NCBI GenBank assembly: GCA_017428945.1
Contig: JAFRPW010000036.1
Coordinates: 1 to 64,000 of the forward strand
DNA: 64,000 bases
DNA from: Bacteroidales bacterium
GTDB lineage: Bacteria; Bacteroidota; Bacteroidia; Bacteroidales; UBA932
Reading direction: 5' to 3'
Below, piece by piece: positions 34,080 to 43,100 of the stretch; position 1 is the first letter of the stretch, and each line of letters begins with the position of its first letter. The translations under genes were made by a program, and so were the position numbers. The notes under the pieces are model-generated. The model was not told the DNA's origin. It ran no database searches and saw only the letters and a list, made by a program, of their open reading frames with translations.

Positions 34080-35929
34080 GAAAAGCAGTCCTGGCACTTT
34101 GCGTGCTTCTGGCCTCCTGTGCCACCAAAACCGGCTGGGCACCGGCCGGAGACCATATCCTTACCCGCTGGGCATCGGAAGTAAGCCCATCCAACGTCCA
34201 CAAGGAGTATCCGCGTCCCCAGATGGTACGCAAGGACTGGAAGTCCCTCAACGGCCTCTGGGACTACGCCGTCACGCCGTCGGAGGCTCCGGAAATGCCG
34301 GAGGCGGAGGGTCAGATACTGGTGCCGTTCTGCATAGAATCTGCCCTTTCCGGTGTTGGCCGGAGGGTATCGGCACAGGAGGCGCTGTGGTACAGGACCA
34401 CCTTCAAGATGCCGTGGAAAGGCAGCGTCCTGCTTCACTTCGACGCCGTGGACTGGAAGGCCGAGGTTTGGCTTAACGGAAGGCCCCTGGGCGTACATAC
34501 CGGCGGCTACACCGCTTTCTCCTTCGACATAACGGACTACCTGGTGGAAGGCCCCCAGACCCTTGTCCTGAAGGTCCAGGACAGCACTGACAACGACACC
34601 CAGCCCCGCGGGAAACAGGTGTCCAACCCCGGCGGAATATGGTACACCCCCGTCACCGGCATCTGGCAGAGCGTCTGGATGGAACCCGTCCCCGCCGCCT
34701 ACGTAAAGGACTATAAGGTCCTGGCCGATATCGACGCCAAAACCCTCTCAGTAACACCCCGGACCCAGGGCGGAGACCTGGTCCGGGTAACGCTCCGGGA
34801 AGGCAGGGAGGGATACTCCACCATGGACGATAAACCCGGGAAAAAGCTGGCCTCCGGCATGGCGGAACCCGGTAAGCCCGTGGTCCTTCCCGTCCCGGAC
34901 ATGAAGCTTTGGTCGCCTGAGCATCCGTACCTGTACGCCCTTGACATCGAAGTTCTCAGGAACGGCAAGGTAAAGGACCGCGTGCATGGTTACACCGCCA
35001 TGCGCAAAAGCTCCCTTGCGTACGATTTTGCAGGCTACAAGCGGCTTGGGCTCAACAACAAGGCCTATTTCCAGTTTGGTCCCCTGGACCAGGGATGGTG
35101 GCCCGACGGCCTTTACACCGCCCCTACGGACGATGCCCTCCGCTTCGACATTGAAAAGACAAAGCAGTGGGGCTGGAACATGATCCGCAAGCACATCAAG
35201 GTGGAACCCGCCCGCTGGTACTGGTACTGCGACCGCATAGGCATCGCCGTCTGGCAGGACATGCCTTCAATTGCCGGAAACATAGACGTCCACACCACAA
35301 CAGGCTACCCCCAGTGGGGACAGTTTGCCTATGAAACCGGTTACGACTACCCTCTTCCTGACGAGGTAAAAGCCAATTACTACAAGGAATGGGGAGAGAT
35401 CATGGACCAGCTGGACAAGTATCCCTGCATCCTTGTGTGGGTACCGTTCAACGAGGGCTGGGCCCAGTTTGACACTGAGAAAGTGGTGGAATTCACCCGC
35501 GGCAAAGATGCATCCAGGCTCATAAACTCCGCCTCCGGAGGCAACTCGTACCACGTTGGGGACATCCTTGACAGCCACAATTATCCAAATCCCGTCATGA
35601 AGTTCCGTAGCCACGGAGAGCAGATAGACGTCCTTGGAGAATACGGTGGGATAGGCCTTGCCGTAGACGGCCACCTCTGGAACGCCCAGGGGCGCAACTG
35701 GGGCTACCAGGGCCTTTGCAAGGACGGCGGAGAGGTGCTGAAAAAGTACGAGGAGTACGCCGCCCAGTTTGTGGACCAGATAATCTCCGGAGTGGCCGCA
35801 GGTATCTATACGCAGACCACCGACGTGGAGAGCGAGCTCAACGGCATCATGACCTACGACCGCGCCGTTGTCAAGGTTGACGAGGAGCGTTTCCGGGAGA
35901 TAAACCTTGAAGTACGTTCCGTGCTATGA
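34076..35929 (+). CDS. glycoside hydrolase family 2 lipoprotein (beta-galactosidase/glucuronidase-like)
   Basis: 617 residues with lipobox LASC (Cys15). Order: sugar-binding jelly roll (about 50-205), immunoglobulin-like domain (about 210-310), TIM barrel (about 315-610). The acid/base is Glu460 in PFNEGW and the nucleophile Glu522 in GEYGG, both present. It is shorter than classical LacZ and lacks the C-terminal domains. The substrate is a beta-linked sugar of unknown kind. Coupled to the GDPD gene by ATGA overlap. Confidence 0.87.
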   Translation: MRKAVLALCVLLASCATKTGWAPAGDHILTRWASEVSPSNVHKEYPRPQMVRKDWKSLNGLWDYAVTPSEAPEMPEAEGQILVPFCIESALSGVGRRVSAQEALWYRTTFKMPWKGSVLLHFDAVDWKAEVWLNGRPLGVHTGGYTAFSFDITDYLVEGPQTLVLKVQDSTDNDTQPRGKQVSNPGGIWYTPVTGIWQSVWMEPVPAAYVKDYKVLADIDAKTLSVTPRTQGGDLVRVTLREGREGYSTMDDKPGKKLASGMAEPGKPVVLPVPDMKLWSPEHPYLYALDIEVLRNGKVKDRVHGYTAMRKSSLAYDFAGYKRLGLNNKAYFQFGPLDQGWWPDGLYTAPTDDALRFDIEKTKQWGWNMIRKHIKVEPARWYWYCDRIGIAVWQDMPSIAGNIDVHTTTGYPQWGQFAYETGYDYPLPDEVKANYYKEWGEIMDQLDKYPCILVWVPFNEGWAQFDTEKVVEFTRGKDASRLINSASGGNSYHVGDILDSHNYPNPVMKFRSHGEQIDVLGEYGGIGLAVDGHLWNAQGRNWGYQGLCKDGGEVLKKYEEYAAQFVDQIISGVAAGIYTQTTDVESELNGIMTYDRAVVKVDEERFREINLEVRSVL

Positions 35930-36693
35930 GAAACAGACTTCTGATCGTACTATTGCTGCTGTGCGGCATCACCGCCAATGCGCAGAATCCCAAGATATGC
36001 GCGCACAGGGGCTTCTGGGACTGTGACCAGACCCGGCATGTGGAGAACTCCATTGCGTCGCTGCGCATGGCGCAGGAAAACGGCTTCTGGGGCAGCGAAT
36101 TCGACGTCCATCTCACGGCCGACAGCATTGCCGTGGTGAATCATGACGCAACCTTCCACGGCATTCCTATCCATAAAAGCACCTATAAGGAGCTTCTGGC
36201 AAAACGCCACCGCAACGGGGAAACCATCCCCACCCTCAATGAGTACCTGGAGCAGGGCGCAAAAGGCCCTTGCATGCTGGTCTTGGAGATAAAGCCCCAG
36301 GATACGGTAGAAACCACCCTGTATCTTGCTCAGACATGCGTGAACGCCCTCAGGGCCCATGATCTTCTGGATCCTTCAAAGGTGATGTTCATCTCCTTCA
36401 GCTACGAAGCATGCAAATGGGTGGCGCAGAACCTCCCCGGCTTTGACAACCAGTATCTAGAAGGGAAAGTGGATCCCGAAACCCTCCACGCCGACGGCAT
36501 CAACGGCCTGGACTACCACTTCATTGCCTTCCACAAGCACCCTGACTGGGTGCAGCGCGCCCACGAACTTGGAATGAAAGTGAACGTCTGGACGGTAGAC
36601 CTAGCCCCGGAGATGCGTTACCTGATTAAGTTGGGGGTGGATGTGATCACAACCAACAAGCCCCTTCTTCTGAGAGAAGTTCTGGAGGATTAA
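35926..36693 (+). CDS. exported glycerophosphodiester phosphodiesterase
   Basis: 255 residues with a Sec signal ending near ANAQ. The GDPD domain shows AHRGFWD, EFDVHLTADSIAVVNHD and LEIKPQ, the catalytic His and metal-binding Glu/Asp set. The family cleaves glycerophosphodiesters to glycerol-3-phosphate. Its place between GH2 and GH3 genes suggests it may act on phosphodiester groups of a glycan or on lipid head groups. Confidence 0.87.
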   Translation: MRNRLLIVLLLLCGITANAQNPKICAHRGFWDCDQTRHVENSIASLRMAQENGFWGSEFDVHLTADSIAVVNHDATFHGIPIHKSTYKELLAKRHRNGETIPTLNEYLEQGAKGPCMLVLEIKPQDTVETTLYLAQTCVNALRAHDLLDPSKVMFISFSYEACKWVAQNLPGFDNQYLEGKVDPETLHADGINGLDYHFIAFHKHPDWVQRAHELGMKVNVWTVDLAPEMRYLIKLGVDVITTNKPLLLREVLED

Positions 36694-36732
36694 ATACCAA
36701 AATACTTTTTAAGAACTGTCAAAGTGAGTCCT

Positions 36733-38949
36733 ATGAGCACCAAGTTTTTTTCTGCACTGTCTATAATACTGGCCGTCTGCGCCTGCTGTCCCAAAACCGG
36801 CAAACCCGTTTACCTGGATCCCTCCAAGCCCCTTGAGGAGCGTGTGGAAGATGCGCTCTCACGCATGACCATGGAGGAGAAATTGGCCATGACCCACGCC
36901 CAATCCAAGTTCTCCAGCGCCGGCGTTCCGCGCCTGGGCATCCCTGAACTCTGGCATACGGACGGTCCTCACGGCATCCGCCCGGAAGTGCTTTGGGACG
37001 AGTGGGACCAGGCAGGATGGACCAACGACTCCTGCACCGCCTTCCCCGCCCTGGTGAACCTTGCCGCCACCTGGGACAGGGACCTTTCCCTGCTGTACGG
37101 CAACTGTATCGGCGAGGAAGCCCGCTACCGTGAGAAAGACATCCTGCTTGGCCCGGGCATCAATATGGGCCGAACTCCGCTCAACGGACGCACCTTCGAG
37201 TATATGGGAGAGGATCCGTACCTCGCAGGCCAGCTGGTAGTGCCCTACGTAAAGGGCGTACAGACCAACGGAGTGGCCGCCTGCGTAAAGCACTATGCGG
37301 TTAACAATCAAGAGGTAAGGCGCACGGCAACATCGTCCAACCTGGACGACCGCACCCTCTACGAGATATACCTTCCGGCCTTCAAGGCGGCTGTGGTGGA
37401 AGGCGGCGCCTGGGCCATCATGGGATCCTACAACCTCTACAACAACCAGTTCAACTGCCACAACAAGCGCCTCCTCTGCGACATCCTCAAAGGCGAATGG
37501 GGCTTTGACGGCGTAGTAATCAGCGACTGGGGCGGTTGCAGGGACGATGACGAAGCCGTCACCAACGGCCTTGACATAGAGATGGGCACCTGGACCAACG
37601 GTCTCAGGGGCGCAGCGTCGGACAGCTATTCCAACTACCACCTTGCCAATCCCTACCTAGAGCGCCTGCGCGACGGCAGGGCCACTCAGGAAGTACTTGA
37701 CGATAAAGCCCGCCGTATCCTCCGCACCGTATTCCGTACCTCCATGAGCCCGGAGCAGCACTTCGGGAGCTTCAACTCCCCGGAGCACTACGCCGCGGCA
37801 CGCAAAATTGCGGCCCAAGGTATTGTCCTGCTGAAGAATGACGGCGCCCTACCGCTGAACGTACCGGATGGCGGAAAGATTCTGGTGGTAGGAGAAAACG
37901 CCTACAAGATGATGGTGGTTGGCGGCGGCAGTTCCAACCTCAAGACAAAGTACGAGGTAATTCCCCTGGACGCCCTTCGCGAGGCATTTGACGGCAAGGC
38001 GGATGTGGTCTGGGAGCGCGGCTACGTGGGTGACGTCACAACCGATTATAATAAGGTGGTCACCGGTCAGGACCTGTCCGAAAGCCGCAGCGCAGACCAG
38101 CTCATGGCCGATGCCGTTGCCTCCGCTGCCGACGCTGACATCGTCCTTTACATAGGCGGCCTCAACAAGAGCAAAAACCAGGACAACGAGGGCACGGACC
38201 GCGAAGACATCGTCCTCCCCTACGGCCAGGACCGCCTCATAGAGGCTCTTGCGGCAACGGGAAAGAAGATGGTTGTGGTGAACATCTCCGGCTCACCCGT
38301 AGCAATGCCTTGGGCCGATAAGGTCAATGCCATCGTCCAGGGATGGTACGGAGGGTCCGAAAGCGGTCACGCCCTTGTGGACGTCCTCACCGGTGCGGTC
38401 AATCCTTCCGGAAAGCTGCCCTTCACCATGCCCCTTGCTCTTGCCGACGGACCCCTCAAAACAGAACGTCAGTATCCCGGCATACAGGAAGAAGGAAAAG
38501 ACTGGTGGCAGGAATACTATGACGAGGGCGTATTCATAGGCTACCGATGGTACTCCAGCAAGGGAATCCCGGTTTGCTACCCCTTCGGCCACGGCCTCAG
38601 TTACACCACGTTTGACATCGCCGATGCCCGCGTAAAGCGCTCCGGAAATGGTTTCAAGGTGATGGCAACTCTTAAGAACACCGGCTCAGTTGCCGGCGCG
38701 GAGGTGGTTCAGCTGTATGTTTCGGACGTTGAAGCCTCTGTGGAGCGTCCCGTGAAGGAACTCAAGGGCTTTGAGAAAGTGTATCTTGAGCCCGGGCAGA
38801 GCAGGAAAGTGGAATTCACCCTTGACCGCCAGGCACTCAGTTTCTTCGATGCCGAAAAGCACGCCTGGGTTGCTGAACCCGGAGAGTTCCACGCGCTTCT
38901 TGGCACGTCTTCTGAAGATATCAAAGCGGATCTGACTTTCACATTATGA
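36733..38949 (+). CDS. glycoside hydrolase family 3 lipoprotein (beta-glucosidase type)
   Basis: 738 residues from ATG 36733; a GTG nine bases earlier is possible. Lipobox at AVCAC. Order: barrel domain (about 35-345) with the nucleophile Asp265 in SDWGG and the KHYAVNNQEVRR motif, the alpha/beta sandwich domain (about 360-590), and a C-terminal fibronectin-III-like domain (about 620-738). It removes beta-linked terminal sugars, most often glucose or xylose. ATGA overlap with the GH127-type gene. Confidence 0.9.
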   Translation: MSTKFFSALSIILAVCACCPKTGKPVYLDPSKPLEERVEDALSRMTMEEKLAMTHAQSKFSSAGVPRLGIPELWHTDGPHGIRPEVLWDEWDQAGWTNDSCTAFPALVNLAATWDRDLSLLYGNCIGEEARYREKDILLGPGINMGRTPLNGRTFEYMGEDPYLAGQLVVPYVKGVQTNGVAACVKHYAVNNQEVRRTATSSNLDDRTLYEIYLPAFKAAVVEGGAWAIMGSYNLYNNQFNCHNKRLLCDILKGEWGFDGVVISDWGGCRDDDEAVTNGLDIEMGTWTNGLRGAASDSYSNYHLANPYLERLRDGRATQEVLDDKARRILRTVFRTSMSPEQHFGSFNSPEHYAAARKIAAQGIVLLKNDGALPLNVPDGGKILVVGENAYKMMVVGGGSSNLKTKYEVIPLDALREAFDGKADVVWERGYVGDVTTDYNKVVTGQDLSESRSADQLMADAVASAADADIVLYIGGLNKSKNQDNEGTDREDIVLPYGQDRLIEALAATGKKMVVVNISGSPVAMPWADKVNAIVQGWYGGSESGHALVDVLTGAVNPSGKLPFTMPLALADGPLKTERQYPGIQEEGKDWWQEYYDEGVFIGYRWYSSKGIPVCYPFGHGLSYTTFDIADARVKRSGNGFKVMATLKNTGSVAGAEVVQLYVSDVEASVERPVKELKGFEKVYLEPGQSRKVEFTLDRQALSFFDAEKHAWVAEPGEFHALLGTSSEDIKADLTFTL

Positions 38950-40925
38950 TCTTATATGCACTCATAACGGCCCTGCAGGTGGCGGTGGCACCGGTATTCA
39001 ACAGGGAGCCGCTGGAGCCAACCTCCTATGCCCAGCTGCCGCTTGGCGCAATCCGGCCGGAAGGCTGGCTAAAGGAGCAGCTCCAAAGGCAGGCAAGCGG
39101 CCTCACAGGGCATTTGGACGAGGTTTATCCCCAGGTGATGGGAGATAACAATGCCTGGCTGGGAGGCGACGGAGACGCCTGGGAGCGCGGCCCATACTGG
39201 ATAGACGGCCTTCTGCCGCTGGCATACATCCTGGACAACAAGGATCTCAAGGCCAAGGCCCAAAAATGGGTGAACGCAATACTTGATTCCCAACAGGACA
39301 GCGGCTACTTCGGCCCCGCAGAAGACCATCCCTTCGTGTATGGCCTCCAGCGCGGCAAAACCCACGACTGGTGGCCTAAGATGGTGGCTCTCAAGATACT
39401 CCGGCAGTATTACAATGCCACCGGAGACCAAAGGGTGATAGACTGCCTCACAAAGTATTTCCGCTATCAGGGCAATATGCTGCGGCAGCAGCCTCTGGAC
39501 TACTGGTCATCCTGGGGAAAAGAGCGCGGAGCCGATAACCTCAACATAGTCTACTGGCTTTATGACATTACCGGAGAAAAGTGGCTCCTGGAGGTGGGAG
39601 AACTCATTCACACCCAGACCACGGACTGGACTGCCGCTTTCCTCGAAGGAGACATCTTCTACACCCAGGGCAGCGTTCACTGCGTGAACCTGGCCCAGGG
39701 ATTCAAGGCGCCGGTTGTCTGGTGGCAGTATTCCCATGACTCCAAAGACCTCCAGGCCCCCTGGAAAGCAGTTGAGACCATCCGCCACACCGTGGGCCTT
39801 CCCACAGGCCTCTGGGCCGGGGACGAGATGCTCCACTGGGGCTCCCCCACCCGCGGCAGCGAGCTCTGCACCGCCGTGGAAATGATGTATTCCCTTGAGG
39901 AAATGCTCCGCATCACCGGAGACATCCGTTATGCCGATTACCTGGAGCGCGTGGCTTACAATGCCCTCCCCGCCCAGATTAAAGACGATTTCTCCGCCAA
40001 GCAGTACTACCAGCAGACAAACCAGGTCTCGGCCACCAAGAGCTGGCGCACCTTCTCCACCCCGCATGACGACACCGACGTCATGTTCGGCACCCTGAAC
40101 GGCTACCCCTGCTGCCTTTCCAATATGCACCAGGGCTGGCCCAAGCTCACCCAGAACCTCTGGCACGCCACCCGGGACGGCGGCCTGGCGGCAATGGTTT
40201 ATGCGCCGTCAATAGTAACGGCAAAAGTTACGAATGGCGTGGAAGTAACAATCAAGGAGGTTACACAGTATCCGTTCAGGAATGAGATTGACTTCTTCAT
40301 TGAAGCCCTTGCCGGCAAAAAGAGAATAAAAAAAGCCACTTTCCCTGTTCATCTTCGCATCCCTGCCTGGTGCAACGATTCGTTTGAAGTAACAGTTAAC
40401 GGACAGCAAGTCACGGGCGAAGTTAAAGATGGCATAGTAATCATTGAAAGAGAATGGAAACGCGGAGATTGCCTGAGTTTGTCCTTGCCTATGGAAATCC
40501 GGACCGAAGAATGGTACGATAAAGCCTGGAGCATAGTCCGCGGGCCGCTCGTCTACGCCCTTAAAATGAACGAAATCTGGTCCTGGAAGGCCTTCGAAGG
40601 CCGTGACAGGTATTACGGCGAAGGCGCCTGGGAAGTCACTTCGGACACACCGTGGAACTACTGCCTACTTCGTGAAGAGTTCTCCCCGGAGAAATGCGTC
40701 GTGGATTATGGTCAGGAAAACTGTCCCGTAACAATCAGAGTTCCCGCCCGTAAGCTTCTGAGCTGGACAAACATAGACTCCGTTGCCTATTGGACAGAAG
40801 ACGGGATGGACGTTGGAGAAGAGTGTACGATAGAACTCATCCCATACGGCTGCACCACGTTAAGGATTGCGGAATTCCCCACCAGGATAATCCCCTGGGA
40901 CCTAAGCTTCAAAGAGACTTATTGA
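38946..40925 (+). CDS. GH127-type (beta-L-arabinofuranosidase, DUF1680) protein
   Basis: 659 residues, start overlapping the GH3 stop. An alpha/alpha-barrel spans about 30-410, followed by beta domains. The zinc/cysteine catalytic set of GH127 is complete: Glu306 and Cys308 (GSELCT), Cys389 and Cys390 (YPCCLSN). GH127 enzymes remove beta-L-arabinofuranose or related sugars; many family relatives have other specificities. The signal peptide is weak. The 3' end overlaps the convergent mutarotase gene by 17 bases. Confidence 0.85.
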   Translation: MILYALITALQVAVAPVFNREPLEPTSYAQLPLGAIRPEGWLKEQLQRQASGLTGHLDEVYPQVMGDNNAWLGGDGDAWERGPYWIDGLLPLAYILDNKDLKAKAQKWVNAILDSQQDSGYFGPAEDHPFVYGLQRGKTHDWWPKMVALKILRQYYNATGDQRVIDCLTKYFRYQGNMLRQQPLDYWSSWGKERGADNLNIVYWLYDITGEKWLLEVGELIHTQTTDWTAAFLEGDIFYTQGSVHCVNLAQGFKAPVVWWQYSHDSKDLQAPWKAVETIRHTVGLPTGLWAGDEMLHWGSPTRGSELCTAVEMMYSLEEMLRITGDIRYADYLERVAYNALPAQIKDDFSAKQYYQQTNQVSATKSWRTFSTPHDDTDVMFGTLNGYPCCLSNMHQGWPKLTQNLWHATRDGGLAAMVYAPSIVTAKVTNGVEVTIKEVTQYPFRNEIDFFIEALAGKKRIKKATFPVHLRIPAWCNDSFEVTVNGQQVTGEVKDGIVIIEREWKRGDCLSLSLPMEIRTEEWYDKAWSIVRGPLVYALKMNEIWSWKAFEGRDRYYGEGAWEVTSDTPWNYCLLREEFSPEKCVVDYGQENCPVTIRVPARKLLSWTNIDSVAYWTEDGMDVGEECTIELIPYGCTTLRIAEFPTRIIPWDLSFKETY

Positions 40926-41775
40926 ACTTGTAGTCAATCTTCCAAGAGAAGGGCTTCTCCGGGTCTGAATAGAAGGAGTTATACGGCTCCAGACAGGCAA
41001 CACGGTGGCTGGACCATAGGACGGTACGGGTAACCGGGATATTGCCTTTTATAGAGACGCTGAGCGTGCCTTCCCTCAGCGTCATTTGATATGGCATACC
41101 GTCCGTAAGTGCGGCGTGTATGTTGCCGGCATATACTGTCTCGCCCTCTTTAAGGCCCCTTGAAAAACGTATTCCGGAGTGTGTGAAACCCACACAGTCA
41201 TACTCTGAGCGCCATTCTCCAACAGGGCAGAAAGGAAAGTCCATTTCACGGGACGGGCCAATTTCCAGTTTACCCATTGTGAAGAAATTGTGATTGTAGA
41301 CTTCTCCTTCCAGGGGCACTTCCGAAGTCAGGTGGTGGCGGATTTCGAAAGAATCGTCCCCAGTGAGAGCTATCACTTTCTCATACTCGTAGATGCCCTT
41401 TATGGTATGGCGGAAAAGAACGTGGTTTTCATCGTTTTCCACTGTCCACTCGCCAGGTTCGATGACCTCGTAGAGACGGAAACGGTCATAAATTGTCTTG
41501 TCCTTGAGGAGAAGGCCCACGCCTGGCTTGAGGAACAGTTCGCGACGGTCCATACCGGACATGGCCGGAAATACAGGCGAGAACTCCTCTGCAGGGCCTT
41601 TGACGGCATCATGCATGAAGGGATCGTAATGGGGATACCAGTCCCCTGCCATCTCAATGCCGTCAAACAGGATGCTGTCAAAGACGCCGGCGCGGTCGAA
41701 GCGGGTGCCTTTGTAGAATCCGTCCAGAGGCTCGTGAAGAGCCATTTGAAGTTTTTCCGAGCAAAGAGATATCAT
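40909..41775 (-). CDS. galactose-mutarotase-like protein
   Basis: 288 residues from ATG 41775; a TTG further out coincides with the expected transcription start. The beta-rich sequence with EGEVYNHNFFTMGKLEIG and the LYEVIEPGEWTVENDENHVLF segment resembles the aldose-1-epimerase superfamily in the version found beside sugar catabolism genes. It is probably a cytoplasmic sugar-anomer converter, but the catalytic His/Glu pair cannot be assigned confidently. Divergent from the MFS operon. Confidence 0.6.
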   Translation of the reverse strand: MISLCSEKLQMALHEPLDGFYKGTRFDRAGVFDSILFDGIEMAGDWYPHYDPFMHDAVKGPAEEFSPVFPAMSGMDRRELFLKPGVGLLLKDKTIYDRFRLYEVIEPGEWTVENDENHVLFRHTIKGIYEYEKVIALTGDDSFEIRHHLTSEVPLEGEVYNHNFFTMGKLEIGPSREMDFPFCPVGEWRSEYDCVGFTHSGIRFSRGLKEGETVYAGNIHAALTDGMPYQMTLREGTLSVSIKGNIPVTRTVLWSSHRVACLEPYNSFYSDPEKPFSWKIDYKFNKSL

Positions 41776-41786
41776 ACAGTACAAAT

Positions 41787-41831
41787 GTAAAGATATTTTT
41801 TTGCAGATAGCGTATTTTTTTCATATTTTTG
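41787..41831. promoter_or_regulatory. divergent promoters of mutarotase-like gene and of the long glycan operon
   Basis: Plus strand: TTG (41801-41803), 20-base spacer, TATTTTTG (41824-41831), ATG at 41865. Minus strand: TATCTTTAC (41795-41787), ATG at 41775. ATACCACAG and TACCACAG repeats (41834-41849) just downstream of the plus -7 box could be an operator for a repressor such as the GntR-type protein at 60549. Confidence 0.65.
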
Positions 41832-41850
41832 TACCACAGTATACCACAGA
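41832..41850. promoter_or_regulatory. direct repeat TACCACAG/TACCACAG, possible operator
   Basis: TACCACAG at 41832-41839 is followed by TA and TACCACAG at 41842-41849. The pair occupies the likely transcription start/leader of the long operon, a common place for repressor binding. No second copy has been searched for systematically. Confidence 0.35.
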
Positions 41851-41864
41851 TAACAAATGCCGGC

Positions 41865-43100
41865 ATGAAAACTAATAACAAGTGGTACAAATGGGAGGTC
41901 CTGCTACTCCTCTGGGTGGCTTATCTCCTTAACCAGGGAGACCGCCAGGTCTTCAACTCAGTTCTGCCCCTCATCAGGGACAGTCTGGCCCTTACGGACA
42001 AGTCCGTGAGCCTCATCGCAGTGTTCTTCAATCTATTCTACGCCGTGATGGTTCCCATCGGTGGCTGGTTCGGGGACAAGTTCTCACGCAAGTGGGTCAC
42101 AACCCTGAGCATCCTGTTCTGGAGCGTTGCAACCATGTTCACGGGCCTTGCAAACGGTGTATTCCTTCTGATTCTCACCCGCTCCATAGCAACTGGTGGC
42201 GGAGAGGCCTTCTTTGGGCCCGCAAACTATTCCCTGCTTGGGCAATACCATACAGATACGCGCGCAAGGGCCATGTCCATACACCAGACATCGTACTATG
42301 TTGGCGTAATCCTGGCCGGATGGCTGGCCGGCTACATAGGTGACCACCTGGGCTGGCAGTATGCGTTCTACATCTTCGGCGGCGCCGGAGTCATCTGGGC
42401 CGTGGTGATGGCAGTGAGGCTGAAGGATCTGCCCCGTCCACAGGCAACCAAGAGTGAAGTCTCCGTCTGGGACGGTTTCAAGACGGTTTTCACTACGCCT
42501 ACCGCACTTATGGTCACAATCGGATTCTGCGGGTTCATCTTCGTGATTACCGGATATATGACTTGGGTGCCTACTTTCCTGCAGGAGAACTTCGGGCAGA
42601 GCGGGGCACAGGCGGGACTCAATTCCATGCTGTGGACGTATGTGGCAGCTTTCGTGGGCGTGCTGCTTGCCGGAACGCTCAGTGACAAGTGGGCCGCAAA
42701 GGACCCCAAGAAGCGTATGATAATCCAGGGCGCGGGCCTCATTCTGGGAGCCGCCTTCCTGCCTTTCATGGGCACGGCTAAATCCGTCTGGATCCTGTAC
42801 CTGTGCTTTGCCGGCTGGGGCTTCTTCCGGGCATTCTTCGACGCCAACATCTATGCGGCGCTTTATGACGTAACGCCCGAGCATCTTCATGCAAGCTGCT
42901 CCAGCGCCATGATCATGACCGGCTTCGCCGTGGGCGCAACCGCACCTTATATACTTGCTATAATAAAGGAATCCACCGGCAGCCTCAACGCCACCTTCCC
43001 CATCCTGGGAGTAATCTGGCTGGTGTGCGGCGCCGCATGCCTGTGGGTCAGCTACAAATACTACAACAGGGATAACACTAAAATCGTAAACCATGAATAA
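41865..43100 (+). CDS. MFS transporter, sugar/sugar-acid type
   Basis: 411 residues from ATG 41865. An earlier TTG lies inside the -7 box and was rejected. About twelve helices; the loop GGWFGDKFSRKWV is the MFS motif A and LLNQGDRQVFN opens helix 1 as in anion:cation symporter (ACS) members. It should import the released sugar across the inner membrane. First gene of the long operon; 8-base overlap with the isomerase-like gene. Confidence 0.87.
   Translation: MKTNNKWYKWEVLLLLWVAYLLNQGDRQVFNSVLPLIRDSLALTDKSVSLIAVFFNLFYAVMVPIGGWFGDKFSRKWVTTLSILFWSVATMFTGLANGVFLLILTRSIATGGGEAFFGPANYSLLGQYHTDTRARAMSIHQTSYYVGVILAGWLAGYIGDHLGWQYAFYIFGGAGVIWAVVMAVRLKDLPRPQATKSEVSVWDGFKTVFTTPTALMVTIGFCGFIFVITGYMTWVPTFLQENFGQSGAQAGLNSMLWTYVAAFVGVLLAGTLSDKWAAKDPKKRMIIQGAGLILGAAFLPFMGTAKSVWILYLCFAGWGFFRAFFDANIYAALYDVTPEHLHASCSSAMIMTGFAVGATAPYILAIIKESTGSLNATFPILGVIWLVCGAACLWVSYKYYNRDNTKIVNHE

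Noticed and set aside
41829..41864. TTG start 12 codons upstream for the MFS transporter
   Set aside because: It lies inside the -7 box, so it would not be transcribed. ATG 41865 gives the normal N-terminus.
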